A stretch of DNA of 64,000 bases from an uncultured Collinsella sp. (GCA_902491565.1 CABUIE010000003.1:62001-126000), one strand, 5' to 3'; counted from the stretch's first letter, positions 32,866 to 40,659 are shown. Made by a program: numbers and translations. The notes: generated by a model from the sequence alone, not told the origin.

Positions 32866-33756
32866 CTAGCGCCCGCGCTCCTCCATGATGATCTCGATCT
32901 CGTCGGCGTTGATGCCCACCATGGCCTCGCCCAGGTCCTCCGAAAGCTCGGCAATGAGTTTGGCATCGGTGAAGTTTGCCACGGCCTTGACGATGGCGGC
33001 GGCGCGCTTGGCGGGGTCGCCGCTCTTAAAGATGCCCGAGCCGACAAAGACGCCTTCGGCGCCCAGCTGCATCATCAGCGCGGCGTCGGCGGGGGTCGCT
33101 ACGCCGCCGGCGGCAAAGTTCACAACGGGAAGCTTACCCGTAGCATGGACCTCGCGCACCAGCTCGACCGGAACCTGCAGTTGCTTGGCTGCCTCAAAGA
33201 GTTCGTCGTCGCGCAGGGCAACAACGTCGCGGATTTGCTTTTGGACCTTGCGCATGTGGCGCACGGCCTGGACCACGTCGCCCGTGCCCGGCTCGCCCTT
33301 GGTGCGAATCATCGTGGCGCCCTCGGCAACACGGCGCAGCGCCTCGCCCAGATCACGGGCGCCGCAGACAAACGGCACGTCAAACTGGGTCTTGTCGATG
33401 TGATAGACGTCATCGGCAGGGGAGAGAACCTCGGACTCATCGATGTAGTCGATCTCGATGGCCTGCAGGACCTGCGCCTCGACGATGTGACCGATGCGGC
33501 ACTTGGCCATGACGGGGATGGAGACGGCCTCCTGGATGCCCTTGATCATCTTGGGGTCGCTCATGCGCGAGACGCCGCCTGCGGCACGGATGTCGGCCGG
33601 GATGCGCTCGAGGGCCATGACGGCGCAGGCGCCTGCCTCCTCGGCGATGCGTGCCTGCTCGGGCGTGGTAACGTCCATGATGACGCCGCCCTTGAGCATC
33701 TGCGCGAGCTCGCGATTGAGTTTGACGCGGTCGGCCTTGCTGTTCTGTTCTGCCAT
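32866..33756 (-). CDS. pdxS: Pyridoxal 5'-phosphate synthase lyase subunit PdxS
   Basis: A 296-residue TIM-barrel synthase. ATG 33756 follows GGGAGCAACC; the upstream in-frame Met codons lie in the promoter region. Conserved parts are AQMLKGGVIMDVTTPEQARI, VMALERIPADIRAAGGVSRM, then SIPVMAKCRIGHIVEAQVL with the essential Lys. Further on is PVVNFAAGGVATPADAALMMQLGAEGVFVGSGIF, of which the FAAGGVATPADAA segment binds phosphate. It works with PdxT in the deoxyxylulose-independent PLP pathway. The promoter, with TTGTAA and TATTTT 17 bases apart, lies next to the first of two direct repeats thought to bind the divergent PdxR. Confidence 0.97.
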   Translation of the reverse strand: MAEQNSKADRVKLNRELAQMLKGGVIMDVTTPEQARIAEEAGACAVMALERIPADIRAAGGVSRMSDPKMIKGIQEAVSIPVMAKCRIGHIVEAQVLQAIEIDYIDESEVLSPADDVYHIDKTQFDVPFVCGARDLGEALRRVAEGATMIRTKGEPGTGDVVQAVRHMRKVQKQIRDVVALRDDELFEAAKQLQVPVELVREVHATGKLPVVNFAAGGVATPADAALMMQLGAEGVFVGSGIFKSGDPAKRAAAIVKAVANFTDAKLIAELSEDLGEAMVGINADEIEIIMEERGR

Positions 33757-33821
33757 GGTTGCTCCCTTGGTTGGCATGTGCATTGCTTGACGGAACATCC
33801 TATCGGGGAGCTGGGTATGAC

Positions 33822-33890
33822 AAAATACTCAGTTTTCGAGATAATTACAAGGTCAGACTAATACCAGATTGAATGACTTAATAAGGTCAG
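33822..33890 (-). promoter_or_regulatory. pdxST promoter with two AAGGTCAG repeats
   Basis: On the minus strand TTGTAA (33850-33845) and TATTTT (33827-33822) are 17 bases apart. AAGGTCAG occurs on the plus strand at 33849-33856, overlapping the -35, and again at 33883-33890, 34 bases away. Direct repeats a few helical turns apart are typical MocR/PdxR binding sites for activating pdxST. Confidence 0.7.
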
Positions 33891-33901
33891 GTGATAGGCT
33901 C

Positions 33902-35338
33902 ATGCTTGACTACAATTTGGAAAAACGCGGCGAAGCATCGCTCTATGAGTATGTTTACCAGCAAATTCGAGATGATATCGTAGCTGGACGCATTGTGGCG
34001 GGGGAGCATTTGCCGTCTAAGCGCGCCTTTGCCAGTCATCTGGGAATCAGTGTTATTACCATCGAGAATGCATATAGCCAGTTACTCGCTGAGGGCTATA
34101 TTTGCTCAATACCACGTCGTGGCTACTACGCTTGCGAGCTTCCGGATGCACCGGTTTTGGCTTCGGCTGCGGAGGGCATCGACCGAGATGCCGTCTCTGT
34201 GGGCCCCAGCGTGCATGATGTCAACGGACAGGTCGAGCGATTCGATGCGCTTTCTCCTTCTGCTTTGGAGGCGGCGCGGCTTTGGCAAAGCGCGCTACGG
34301 GCGACGCTGGCATCCGAAGACGAGCGCGAAATCTTTTCGCCCGCACCGGCGCAGGGCACTGCTCGGCTGCGACGCGCAATTGCTCACCATCTGCACGGGA
34401 CAAGGGGTATGAATGTCGACCCCAACAACATCGTTATCGGTGCGGGCGCCCAGCTGCTCGATACCATGTTGGTTCAGTTGCTTGGCGCGGACAAGGTGTA
34501 TGCGGTTGAGGATCCGGGCTATTTGCGTCTGACGCGTATCTATCAGGCTATGGGCTGCAAAGTTCGACATATCCCGTTGGATGATGAGGGCGTGGACTTG
34601 AGCACTCTGCAGAAAAGCGGGACCGATGTCCTTCACCTGATGCCGTCCCATCAGTATCCGACCGGTCTTGTGACGAGCATTGCGCGTCGCTATGCGCTTC
34701 TGAGCTGGGTCGCTGAGCGACCAGGTCGGTATCTCATCGAAGATGACTTTGATTGTGAGTTTCGCCTTGCCGGGAAGCCGATTCCCGCGCTCGCGTCGAT
34801 TGATGCCGCCCAGTCGGTTATCTACACCAACACGTTTTCGAAGAGCCTTTCATCGGCGTTGCGTCTAGCGTACATGGTGCTGCCCGATGAGCTGATGGAG
34901 CGGTTTAGGTGCAACCTTGGTTTCTATGCCTCGTCAGTGAGTTCTGTCGACCAGGTCGCTTTGGCTCGTTTGCTGGAATCGGGTGATTACGAGCGGCATG
35001 TGAACCGCGTGCGCGTTCGTGCTCGTGAGGCGCGTGATGGCCTGATGGCGCTTGTGCGGAAAGCGTTTCCGGCAGGGGAGGTCTCGATCGAGCAGGCAGA
35101 TGCGGGCCTTTACTGTACCGTGGTTGCGGAGCGTGGAACGGGCGGAAGCTCTTTTGCGCAGGCTCTCGCGCGCTCGAGCATCCCTTTTGTCGATATCAGT
35201 GACTGTTATTGGTGTGCCGATGGCGCATCTGTCCCTGAAAACTCAACTCAAATTCTTGTCCAGTATGACGATCTGAGTCCAAAAGTGCTAACTACCTTGG
35301 AATTGCAGCTAATGGGGGGCACTCTGCAACCTAAGTGA
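33902..35338 (+). CDS. pdxR: MocR-type PdxR transcriptional regulator
   Basis: A 478-residue GntR-HTH/aminotransferase fusion. The N-terminal domain has SLYEYVYQQIRDDIVAGRI and LPSKRAFASHLGISVITIENAYSQLLAEGYI. A long linker precedes a fold-I aminotransferase-like domain with LIEDDFDCEFRL and YTNTFSKSLSSALRLAYMV, whose Lys is the PLP site. ATG 33902 is preferred to TTG 33869. Divergent from pdxST with two AAGGTCAG direct repeats between, so it very probably senses PLP and controls that operon. Its last codon AAG and stop TGA lie within the left end of the 121-bp repeat element at 35331, so the native C-terminus may have been altered. Confidence 0.93.
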   Translation: MLDYNLEKRGEASLYEYVYQQIRDDIVAGRIVAGEHLPSKRAFASHLGISVITIENAYSQLLAEGYICSIPRRGYYACELPDAPVLASAAEGIDRDAVSVGPSVHDVNGQVERFDALSPSALEAARLWQSALRATLASEDEREIFSPAPAQGTARLRRAIAHHLHGTRGMNVDPNNIVIGAGAQLLDTMLVQLLGADKVYAVEDPGYLRLTRIYQAMGCKVRHIPLDDEGVDLSTLQKSGTDVLHLMPSHQYPTGLVTSIARRYALLSWVAERPGRYLIEDDFDCEFRLAGKPIPALASIDAAQSVIYTNTFSKSLSSALRLAYMVLPDELMERFRCNLGFYASSVSSVDQVALARLLESGDYERHVNRVRVRAREARDGLMALVRKAFPAGEVSIEQADAGLYCTVVAERGTGGSSFAQALARSSIPFVDISDCYWCADGASVPENSTQILVQYDDLSPKVLTTLELQLMGGTLQPK

Positions 35339-35451
35339 TTAGACTTTTAGCACTTTGGCGACCAGGAAGTTTTGTAACAAGCTATCTACCTGCGGTTTTG
35401 AAAAGCAGGATGACCGGCCTGCTCGGGATGTTCAAAAAAGTCTACTCACTT
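35331..35451. repeat. 121-bp CTAAGTGA...AAAGTCTACTCACTT element, copy 1
   Basis: The left end CTAAGTGATTAGACTTTT and right end AAAAAAGTCTACTCACTT are imperfect inverted repeats. The middle contains CTACCTGCGGTTTT. Copy 2 (63 + 58 bases, same lengths on each side) is split by an IS110 element, and copy 3 is at 50169. The left end supplies the stop codon of pdxR. No protein-coding potential. Confidence 0.85.
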
Positions 35452-35485
35452 GCCGCGCAAAGCTCCTGCATGAGAAAAAAATGGG

Positions 35486-35551
35486 GTTTTCAACAGGGCT
35501 TCGTCCAGCTCTTGGCAAGCTTTTGGCCAGTTGGGGAGGGCTGTTGAAAAC
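35486..35551 (+). other. Hairpin in the leader of the orphan nuclease-like gene
   Basis: GTTTTCAACAG (35486-35496) pairs perfectly with CTGTTGAAAAC (35541-35551) around a 44-base loop. A short GCGCCA/TGGTGC stem follows near 35568-35583. It occupies the gap between repeat copy 1 and the next gene and may be a structured leader or ncRNA. Confidence 0.45.
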
Positions 35552-35634
35552 TTTGCAGTCCGTTCGGCGCCATTTTTGGTGCGTTCGCGCCAATGCGTGA
35601 CTGACTGGGTTGAAATTCGTGTTTTCCTGTGCCT

Positions 35635-36762
35635 ATGAAGGATCTACTTTGTGACATATCGGCTTTTAGGTACTGGCGTTTGCCTCCTCAAGTCCGCGCT
35701 TTGTGTCCGCCGCTTCCACGACCGGAAGAAGACCGGCAGCGATATGATCTCGCCCGCAACCCGACGGCTGCGGTCGCGCTCGGTTTTCCGTTGTATACAT
35801 TGGTTCGGACGAGAAACAAACGGACTTGTCCTGCCAGCATTAGGCAGCGGCTGTTTCTTGGTGAGCTCCCCAGGGAATCCGTGCTGGAAACGGAGCATGG
35901 GTTTTTGGTTACATCTCCTCTACTGACGACATTCATCATGTTGCGGCATCTGACGGATCTTCAGCTTCTTTTGGTATTGGCGGAGATGTGTGGCTTGTTT
36001 GCGGTGTGTGCCCTGCCGGCGGCACTTGAGGCGGAGCTTTCGCGTGCAATTGATTCGGGCGCGATTTCGACAACGTTCGGTTGGGTGCGCTGCCCGTCCG
36101 AGGACGGCATCGCCTCAAATTTATGGCGTCGAGACGCTTTGGTTTTGGGCGGAGACCTTGACCGTTTTTGTTCAGATGTTTGCGGGATGCGTTGCGGCAA
36201 TAGATTTATGGCGGTATCGCAACTCGTTCCATTGGGTGCCGCGTCGCCTTTTGAGGTCGAGGCGTATTTGTTGCTTGGACTGCCGCGAGCCCTGGGAGGC
36301 GAAGGTTTTTGCGGCATAGAGCTTAATGTTGAAGTGATGCTAAACACAAGTGCTCGAGCGATTGTGGAAAAGTCCCGTGTATATATCGACCTACTTCTTT
36401 CTTCGCCGGACGGCAGGCGACAGGTGGCCATTGAATGTCAGGGAAAGGCCTCGCACGGACGCGCAGGGGATGGCTTGCGTGACGCTGACCGCATGACGGC
36501 CCTTCAGGCCATGGGCTACGATGTACTTCTCCTGACACACAGACAGATATCCGATGAGGATAGATTCCGCGCGATCGTTAAGGCCATATGCAGGATGCTC
36601 GATGCTGAATATCGTGATAAAAGCTCAGATGAGCAAAGGGCTGAGACATTACTCCGGTCTGAACTATTCGTTGACTGGACAAAATTGGGAGTAATTGACG
36701 GAAAGATGCCCGTTAGACACAAAATGGCTCGATCGTGGACGGCTGCGAATCTAAGTGAGTAG
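35635..36762 (+). CDS. Orphan PD-(D/E)XK (DUF559-like) protein between repeat copies
   Basis: A 375-residue protein I recognise only in part. The N-terminal half, with LVTSPLLTTFIMLRHLT near residues 90-105, recalls AbiEi-type proteins but lacks a clear wHTH. The C-terminal part reads VYIDLLLSSPDGRRQVAIEC, then QGKASH, then DRMTALQAMGYDVLLLTHRQI. This is the D...ExQ-type core of DUF559/Vsr-like nucleases. ATG 35635 has no good ribosome-binding site; GTG 35629 is possible. The last codons CTA AGT GAG TAG come from repeat copy 2, and copy 1 lies upstream, so the gene is flanked by direct copies of one element. A nuclease, toxin or repeat-mobilising role is speculative. Confidence 0.65.
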   Translation: MKDLLCDISAFRYWRLPPQVRALCPPLPRPEEDRQRYDLARNPTAAVALGFPLYTLVRTRNKRTCPASIRQRLFLGELPRESVLETEHGFLVTSPLLTTFIMLRHLTDLQLLLVLAEMCGLFAVCALPAALEAELSRAIDSGAISTTFGWVRCPSEDGIASNLWRRDALVLGGDLDRFCSDVCGMRCGNRFMAVSQLVPLGAASPFEVEAYLLLGLPRALGGEGFCGIELNVEVMLNTSARAIVEKSRVYIDLLLSSPDGRRQVAIECQGKASHGRAGDGLRDADRMTALQAMGYDVLLLTHRQISDEDRFRAIVKAICRMLDAEYRDKSSDEQRAETLLRSELFVDWTKLGVIDGKMPVRHKMARSWTAANLSE

Positions 36763-36813
36763 ACTTTTGGCACTTTGGCGACTAGGTCGTTTTGCAACAA
36801 GGCATTTACCTGC
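36751..36813. repeat. 121-bp element copy 2, left part (63 bases)
   Basis: CTAAGTGAGTAGACTTTTGG through TTTACCTGC aligns base for base in length with the left 63 bases of copy 1. It ends at the IS110 left junction and supplies the stop codon of the upstream nuclease-like gene. Confidence 0.85.
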
Positions 36814-37117
36814 ACTGATAATTGTTCTCGGGGGAAGCGGGCACTGCGGGGCGCGGCAACGGCGCGCGATTTCCGCGTCGCAGCGCTACCCTGATGCTGA
36901 ATGCCGGGACGATGACCCACTGACCTGCTGACGCCTCTTCGGCCGTCCTCAAATCCGACCTGTCTCGCCCCGGCATCCGCGTCCCGGAGTCCTGCCATGA
37001 CCTAATAGGAGCATGAGCGCGGACAATCGGACAAGCCAATTGGATTGTAGCGCTCCCGTCAGTGCAATGTCTGGGAGACCCGGGCGCGGAGCAGGCGGCA
37101 GACCGAGGGGAGCGAAA
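36814..37117 (+). ncRNA. Candidate IS110 bridge-RNA region
   Basis: A non-coding left end of 304 bases precedes the transposase. IS110-group elements carry their bridge RNA in this position. Several GC-rich self-complementary stretches are visible but I have not folded it, and no guide loop is assigned. Whether the RNA is made depends on the element's promoter, which is split between its two ends. Confidence 0.45.
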
Positions 37118-37751
37118 ATGGAAGGCGAAACGGTCATCGCGGGCGTCGACACGCACAAGGACGTGCATGTCCTGTGCCTGCTCGACGGCCTCGGGAGGAA
37201 GATCTGGAGCGGGAGCTTCGGGGCCGACCCCGAGGGCTACGACAGGCTGGCGGAGGCGATAGGCGACCCGGGGAGCTGCATGGTCGTCGGCGTCGAGGGC
37301 ACGGCATCGTACGGGGCCGGGCTGACGAGGAGGCTCGTGGAGCTCGGGTACAACGTCGTCGAGGTGCTCAGGCCCAAGAGGGACAAGGTGAGGCCCGGCG
37401 AGGGGAAGAGCGACCCGCTGGACGCCGAGCGCGCGGCGCGCAAGGCGGCGTCCGGGAGGGGCTGCTCCGTGCCGAAGTCGCAGGACGGCTGGGTCGAGGC
37501 GGTGCGCCAGCTCTACGTCGCGCGCAGGCTGGCCGTCGCGACGTCCACGTCCTGCGTGGCCTGCGCGAAGTCGATGCTCACGACGGCCCCGAGCGCCCTG
37601 AGGGAGCGGTTCAGGGGCCGCGAGCGGCCGAAGGACCTCATGCCGCTGCTCGCGCGCGGGAGGAAGGCGGGCGACGCGCTCGAGGAGAGCGTGCTGGCCT
37701 CGCTGCGGTCCGTCGCGGCGGTCTGGAAGGAGGCCCGCAGCCAGGTCGAGT
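37118..37751 (+). pseudogene. IS110 transposase, N-terminal DEDD part
   Basis: About 211 codons of an IS110 transposase from ATG 37118 (after GAGGGGAGCG). The RuvC-like DEDD residues are intact: Asp in AGVDTHKDVHVL, Glu in GVEGTASYG, and two Asp in KSDPLDAERAARKA. The frame is cut after SQVEL by the IS21 left end. The downstream part resumes at 40041 without the middle of the protein, so this copy should be inactive. Confidence 0.88.
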
Positions 37752-37911
37752 TGTTAGCGCTACTGTAAAAACAACCAATTTCGCCATCGCACTTTAGCCG
37801 ATTCCGCCAACGCAATTTCCCCGATCGCGCCAACGCATTTTCACCATTTCCACCAACGCCGGGGCTTACGCTTCGACCGACAAGCGAACGATGCTTTCGG
37901 GAGGAGCGGCC

Positions 37912-39150
37912 GTGGCGGAGAAGAACCTGATCGGAGAGTTGGACATGTACAGGGAAGCGGGCATAAAGCCCAACTTCAGCGACATAGCGAAGCGCTACGG
38001 CAAGGACAGGCACACCGTGGCGGCGTACTGGAGGGCCGAGGGCGGCCGGCCCCGCGACGGGCGCGCCGACAGGGCGGGCTCCTTCGACGCGCACATCGAG
38101 GAGGTGGCCGCCAAGGCGCAGCTGCCGGGGGTCACCAAGAAGGGCATCCACGAGTGGCTGCTGCACAGGTATCCCGGCGAGAACCTGGCCGGCTACAACG
38201 CCTTCACCCAGTTCATGCGCAAGAACGGTATCGCCGTCGGGGCCTCCGTCGGCCCGGAACCGCACCCGCGCTTCGAGACGCCGCCCGGGCTGCAGCTGCA
38301 GTTCGACTGGAAGGAGTCGGTCAGGATGGCGAACCGCGACGGCGAGCTGTTCGAGTTCAACGTGTTCGCGGCGACGCTGGGCCATTCCCGCAGGCACATA
38401 TTCATCCGGTCGGGGACCAGGACGACCGACGACCTGGTCAGGTGCATGTACGCCACGATCGCGAGGCTCGGCGGCGTGCCCCGCGAGTGGGTCACGGACA
38501 ACATGTCCGCCCTGGTGACGGTCAAGGGCGGCAGGCGCCTCAAGGTCCAGCGCGCATACGAGTTCGCCAAGGCCGCCGGCTTCGAGCTGAAGCTGTGCCG
38601 CCCGCGCAGCCCCCAGACCAAGGGCAAGGTCGAGTCGTCGAACCGCTTCCTGTCGCGGCTCGCGGCCTACCAGGGCGACTTCGACGGCTGGGACGACATC
38701 GACGAGATCATCGCGCGGATCGAGGACGCCAGCAACTCCGAGCCCAACGAGACCACGGGGCTGCCGCCCTCCGCGCTGTTCATGGAGGAGAAGGACGCGC
38801 TGCTGCCCGTCGGCAACCTCCGCGCCCTCGAGGAGGCGATGGGCGACGTGGTGCGCGTGGCCAGGGTGCCGGCCACGATGCTGGTCAGCGCGCACGGCGA
38901 GCCCATGTCGGTGCCCAGGCGCTGCATCGGCAGGCCCGCCCGCATCGTCTGCATGCCCGGCGGCGCGATGGACTGCTACGTCGGCGGCGAGCTGGTGGCG
39001 ACGCACGTGGCGGGCGGGCCGGCCTACGACCCGGCGCACTACGCCGAGGCCATGGCCGGGAAGCGCTGGTTCGGCGACGCCGCCGGCGACATCGAGGCGG
39101 CGGCCGCCGCCAACCTCGGGCTGCTCGACTCGATAGGGGGCTCGCTGTGA
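37912..39150 (+). CDS. istA: IS21 transposase IstA
   Basis: A 412-residue DDE integrase. GTG 37912 follows GGGAGGAGCGGCC; an ATG seven codons earlier is less likely. The N-terminal helix-turn-helix region reads FSDIAKRYGKDRHTVAAYW. The rve core has QFDWKES (first Asp), EWVTDNMSALV (second Asp) and KGKVESSNRF (Glu). It catalyses strand transfer of the element and works with IstB. It overlaps istB by four bases, the usual coupled arrangement. GC content is higher than in neighbouring host genes, in keeping with recent acquisition. Confidence 0.95.
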   Translation: MAEKNLIGELDMYREAGIKPNFSDIAKRYGKDRHTVAAYWRAEGGRPRDGRADRAGSFDAHIEEVAAKAQLPGVTKKGIHEWLLHRYPGENLAGYNAFTQFMRKNGIAVGASVGPEPHPRFETPPGLQLQFDWKESVRMANRDGELFEFNVFAATLGHSRRHIFIRSGTRTTDDLVRCMYATIARLGGVPREWVTDNMSALVTVKGGRRLKVQRAYEFAKAAGFELKLCRPRSPQTKGKVESSNRFLSRLAAYQGDFDGWDDIDEIIARIEDASNSEPNETTGLPPSALFMEEKDALLPVGNLRALEEAMGDVVRVARVPATMLVSAHGEPMSVPRRCIGRPARIVCMPGGAMDCYVGGELVATHVAGGPAYDPAHYAEAMAGKRWFGDAAGDIEAAAAANLGLLDSIGGSL

Positions 39151-39935
39151 GCGCCGCGGTGCAGGCCAGCCCGCTCAACCGCCTGGCGGCCAATCTCGAG
39201 GAGCTGGGGCTCGAGGGCATGGCGTCGTCGGTGCCCGAGTACGTCAGGCTCGTCGCCGACGGGAGGAAGAGCCTGGTCGACGCCATGCTCGAGCTCACCG
39301 ACGCCCAGATAGCCCTCAAGCGGCGCGCCGACGACGAGCGCCGCACGAGGATGGCCAACTTCCCCTACATAAAGACGCTGGCCGACTTCGACTGGGGTTT
39401 CCAGCCGAGCGTGCCCCGCGGGCTGGTCGAGCGGCTGGCCACGCTCGAGTTCGTCGACCGCGGCGACAACGTCGTGCTCGTCGGCAGCCCGGGCGTCGGC
39501 AAGACCCACCTGTCGATAGCCATAGGCCACGAGGCGGTGATGGCCCGCAAGCAGGTGTACTTCTCCGACTGCTCGAGGCTGGTCGAGGACCTCAAGCACG
39601 CCTCGGCGAAGGAGGCGCTGGCGCGCAGGATGCGGTTCTACGAGCACTGCAGCCTGCTGATAATAGACGAGCTGGGCTACCTCGATATCGGGAAGGAGGG
39701 CGCCGACCTGCTGTTCCAGCTGGTGAACAGGCGCTACGCGCTCAAGCGGTCGACGATCGTCACGACCAACGTGCCGGTCGGCAGGTGGGGCGACGTGTTC
39801 GGCAGCAACGTCACGGCCTCGGCGGTCGCCGACAGGCTGTGCCACCACTGCGCGATGATCAAGATAACGGGCCGGTCGTACCGCCTGAAGGACGTGTCCA
39901 TCGGCGGTGAGGACGGGAAGGAGGAGGGCGCCTAG
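39147..39935 (+). CDS. istB: IS21 helper ATPase IstB
   Basis: A 262-residue DnaA/DnaC-like AAA+ ATPase that assembles on target DNA and stimulates IstA. The start is GTG 39147, overlapping the istA stop as GTGA. Walker A is GSPGVGKTH near residue 113 and Walker B is LLIIDELGYL near 173. Sensor region IVTTNVPVGRWGDVFGS follows. The protein is complete, so this IS21 copy may still be active if its ends are. Confidence 0.95.
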   Translation: MSAAVQASPLNRLAANLEELGLEGMASSVPEYVRLVADGRKSLVDAMLELTDAQIALKRRADDERRTRMANFPYIKTLADFDWGFQPSVPRGLVERLATLEFVDRGDNVVLVGSPGVGKTHLSIAIGHEAVMARKQVYFSDCSRLVEDLKHASAKEALARRMRFYEHCSLLIIDELGYLDIGKEGADLLFQLVNRRYALKRSTIVTTNVPVGRWGDVFGSNVTASAVADRLCHHCAMIKITGRSYRLKDVSIGGEDGKEEGA

Positions 39936-40040
39936 GCGCCGAAAGCGGCACATCCGCGTTGGCGAATCCGGCGTATCCGCGTTGGCGCGATTGGCGAAAA
40001 TGCGTTGGTGGAAATGGTGAAAATTATATTGACGCTAACA

Positions 40041-40486
40041 CCTCCCCGATCCCCGCGTCGAGCGGGAAGACGGACCGGCACAGGCTCAACCGCGGCGGCA
40101 ACCGGCAGGCGAACTGGGCGCTCTACGAGATCGCGATCAAGCGCATGGCGTACGACGAGAGGACGAGGAGGTACGTGGCGAGGCGGACCTCCGAGGGGAA
40201 GTCCCGGCGGGAGGCGGTCCGCTGCCTGAAGCGCTACATAGCGCGGGAGGTGTACCACGTGCTCATGGACCCGAACCCCGACGGCGCCGCGCCGGAAGGC
40301 CCCGAGCTCGCGAAGATGCGCAAGGCGATGCGGGTGACTCAGAAGAAAGCCGCCGCGGAGCTCGGCCTGTCCGCAGCCACACTCGGGCACTTGGAACGGG
40401 GGAAACGGCGGTCGACGAAACTGGAGAGGAGGTATTACGAGCTCCTGTGCGAATTGGAGAGAACGCTCCCGCAAACTGCCTCTTGA
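40041..40486 (+). pseudogene. IS110 transposase, C-terminal part with XRE-like tail
   Basis: The open frame runs into the IS21 end and has no start of its own. It begins PIPASSGKTDRHRLNRGG, followed by NRQANWALYEIAIKRMAYD, RRYVARRTSEGKSRREAVRC and LKRYIAREVYHVL. This is the Tnp (Transposase_20) domain with its serine region. The last 50 residues, RKAMRVTQKKAAAELGLSAA and TLGHLERGKRRSTKLE, look like a Cro/CI helix-turn-helix. That is an extension I do not expect in the best-known IS110 transposases. Confidence 0.82.
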
Positions 40487-40502
40487 CAACTTATAGAGCG
40501 TC

Positions 40503-40560
40503 GGCTTTATAAAGTGATATGGATGGTCTGCTCGGCAAGTTCCAAAAAGTCTACTCACTT
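40503..40560. repeat. 121-bp element copy 2, right part (58 bases)
   Basis: From GGCTTTATAAAG to AAAAAGTCTACTCACTT, equal in length to the right part of copy 1 and sharing TCTGCTCGG/CCTGCTCGG and the terminal repeat. It continues the left part at 36751-36813. Confidence 0.85.
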
Positions 40561-40626
40561 AGTTTTTGACGAGAAGCCGATGCCGAAGACGGTCCTATTT
40601 CAGGGCGTTAACAAGTTCGTGAGGCA

Positions 40627-40659
40627 CGAAAAAGGCCCGAACCAATACGGTCCGGGCCT
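40627..40659 (-). terminator. Intrinsic terminator of rubrerythrin
   Basis: On the minus strand AGGCCCGGACC pairs with GGTTCGGGCCT with one mismatch, followed by TTTTTC. It lies 35 bases after the rubrerythrin stop. Confidence 0.85.

Larger units (their letters stand above)
37752..40040 (+). mobile_element. IS21-family insertion sequence
   Basis: The ends are TGTTAGCG and CGCTAACA (perfect 8-base terminal inverted repeats). Multiple subterminal repeats containing CCAACGC follow on the left (TTTCACCATTTCCACCAACGC) and, inverted, on the right. It carries istA and istB. Bases flanking the two ends do not show an obvious 4-8 base target duplication, and the host IS110 gene lacks sequence between the flanks, so a deletion probably accompanied or followed insertion. 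Confidence 0.88.
36814..40502 (+). mobile_element. IS110-family element interrupted by an IS21-family element
   Basis: The bounds come from the split 121-bp repeat: 63 bases on the left and 58 on the right reproduce an uninterrupted copy. As usual for IS110, there are no terminal inverted repeats. It contains a leader of about 300 bases, a transposase gene broken into two parts, and a nested IS21 at 37752-40040. TTGACA lies near the right end (40483-40488) and GATAAT near the left end (36817-36822). The last two bases (40501-40502) may be target rather than element. Confidence 0.85.

Noticed and set aside
37513..39039. 508-codon minus-strand frame across the IS110/IS21 border
   Set aside because: It is a shadow of high-GC transposase genes and crosses two unrelated elements.
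38154..39146. Long Arg/Ala-rich frame upstream of istB
   Set aside because: It is an out-of-frame reading of istA that happens to stay open because of high GC content; istB starts at GTG 39147.
36814..40502. Compound transposon carrying cargo genes
   Set aside because: Only transposase parts are inside; there is no passenger gene and no flanking IS pair.
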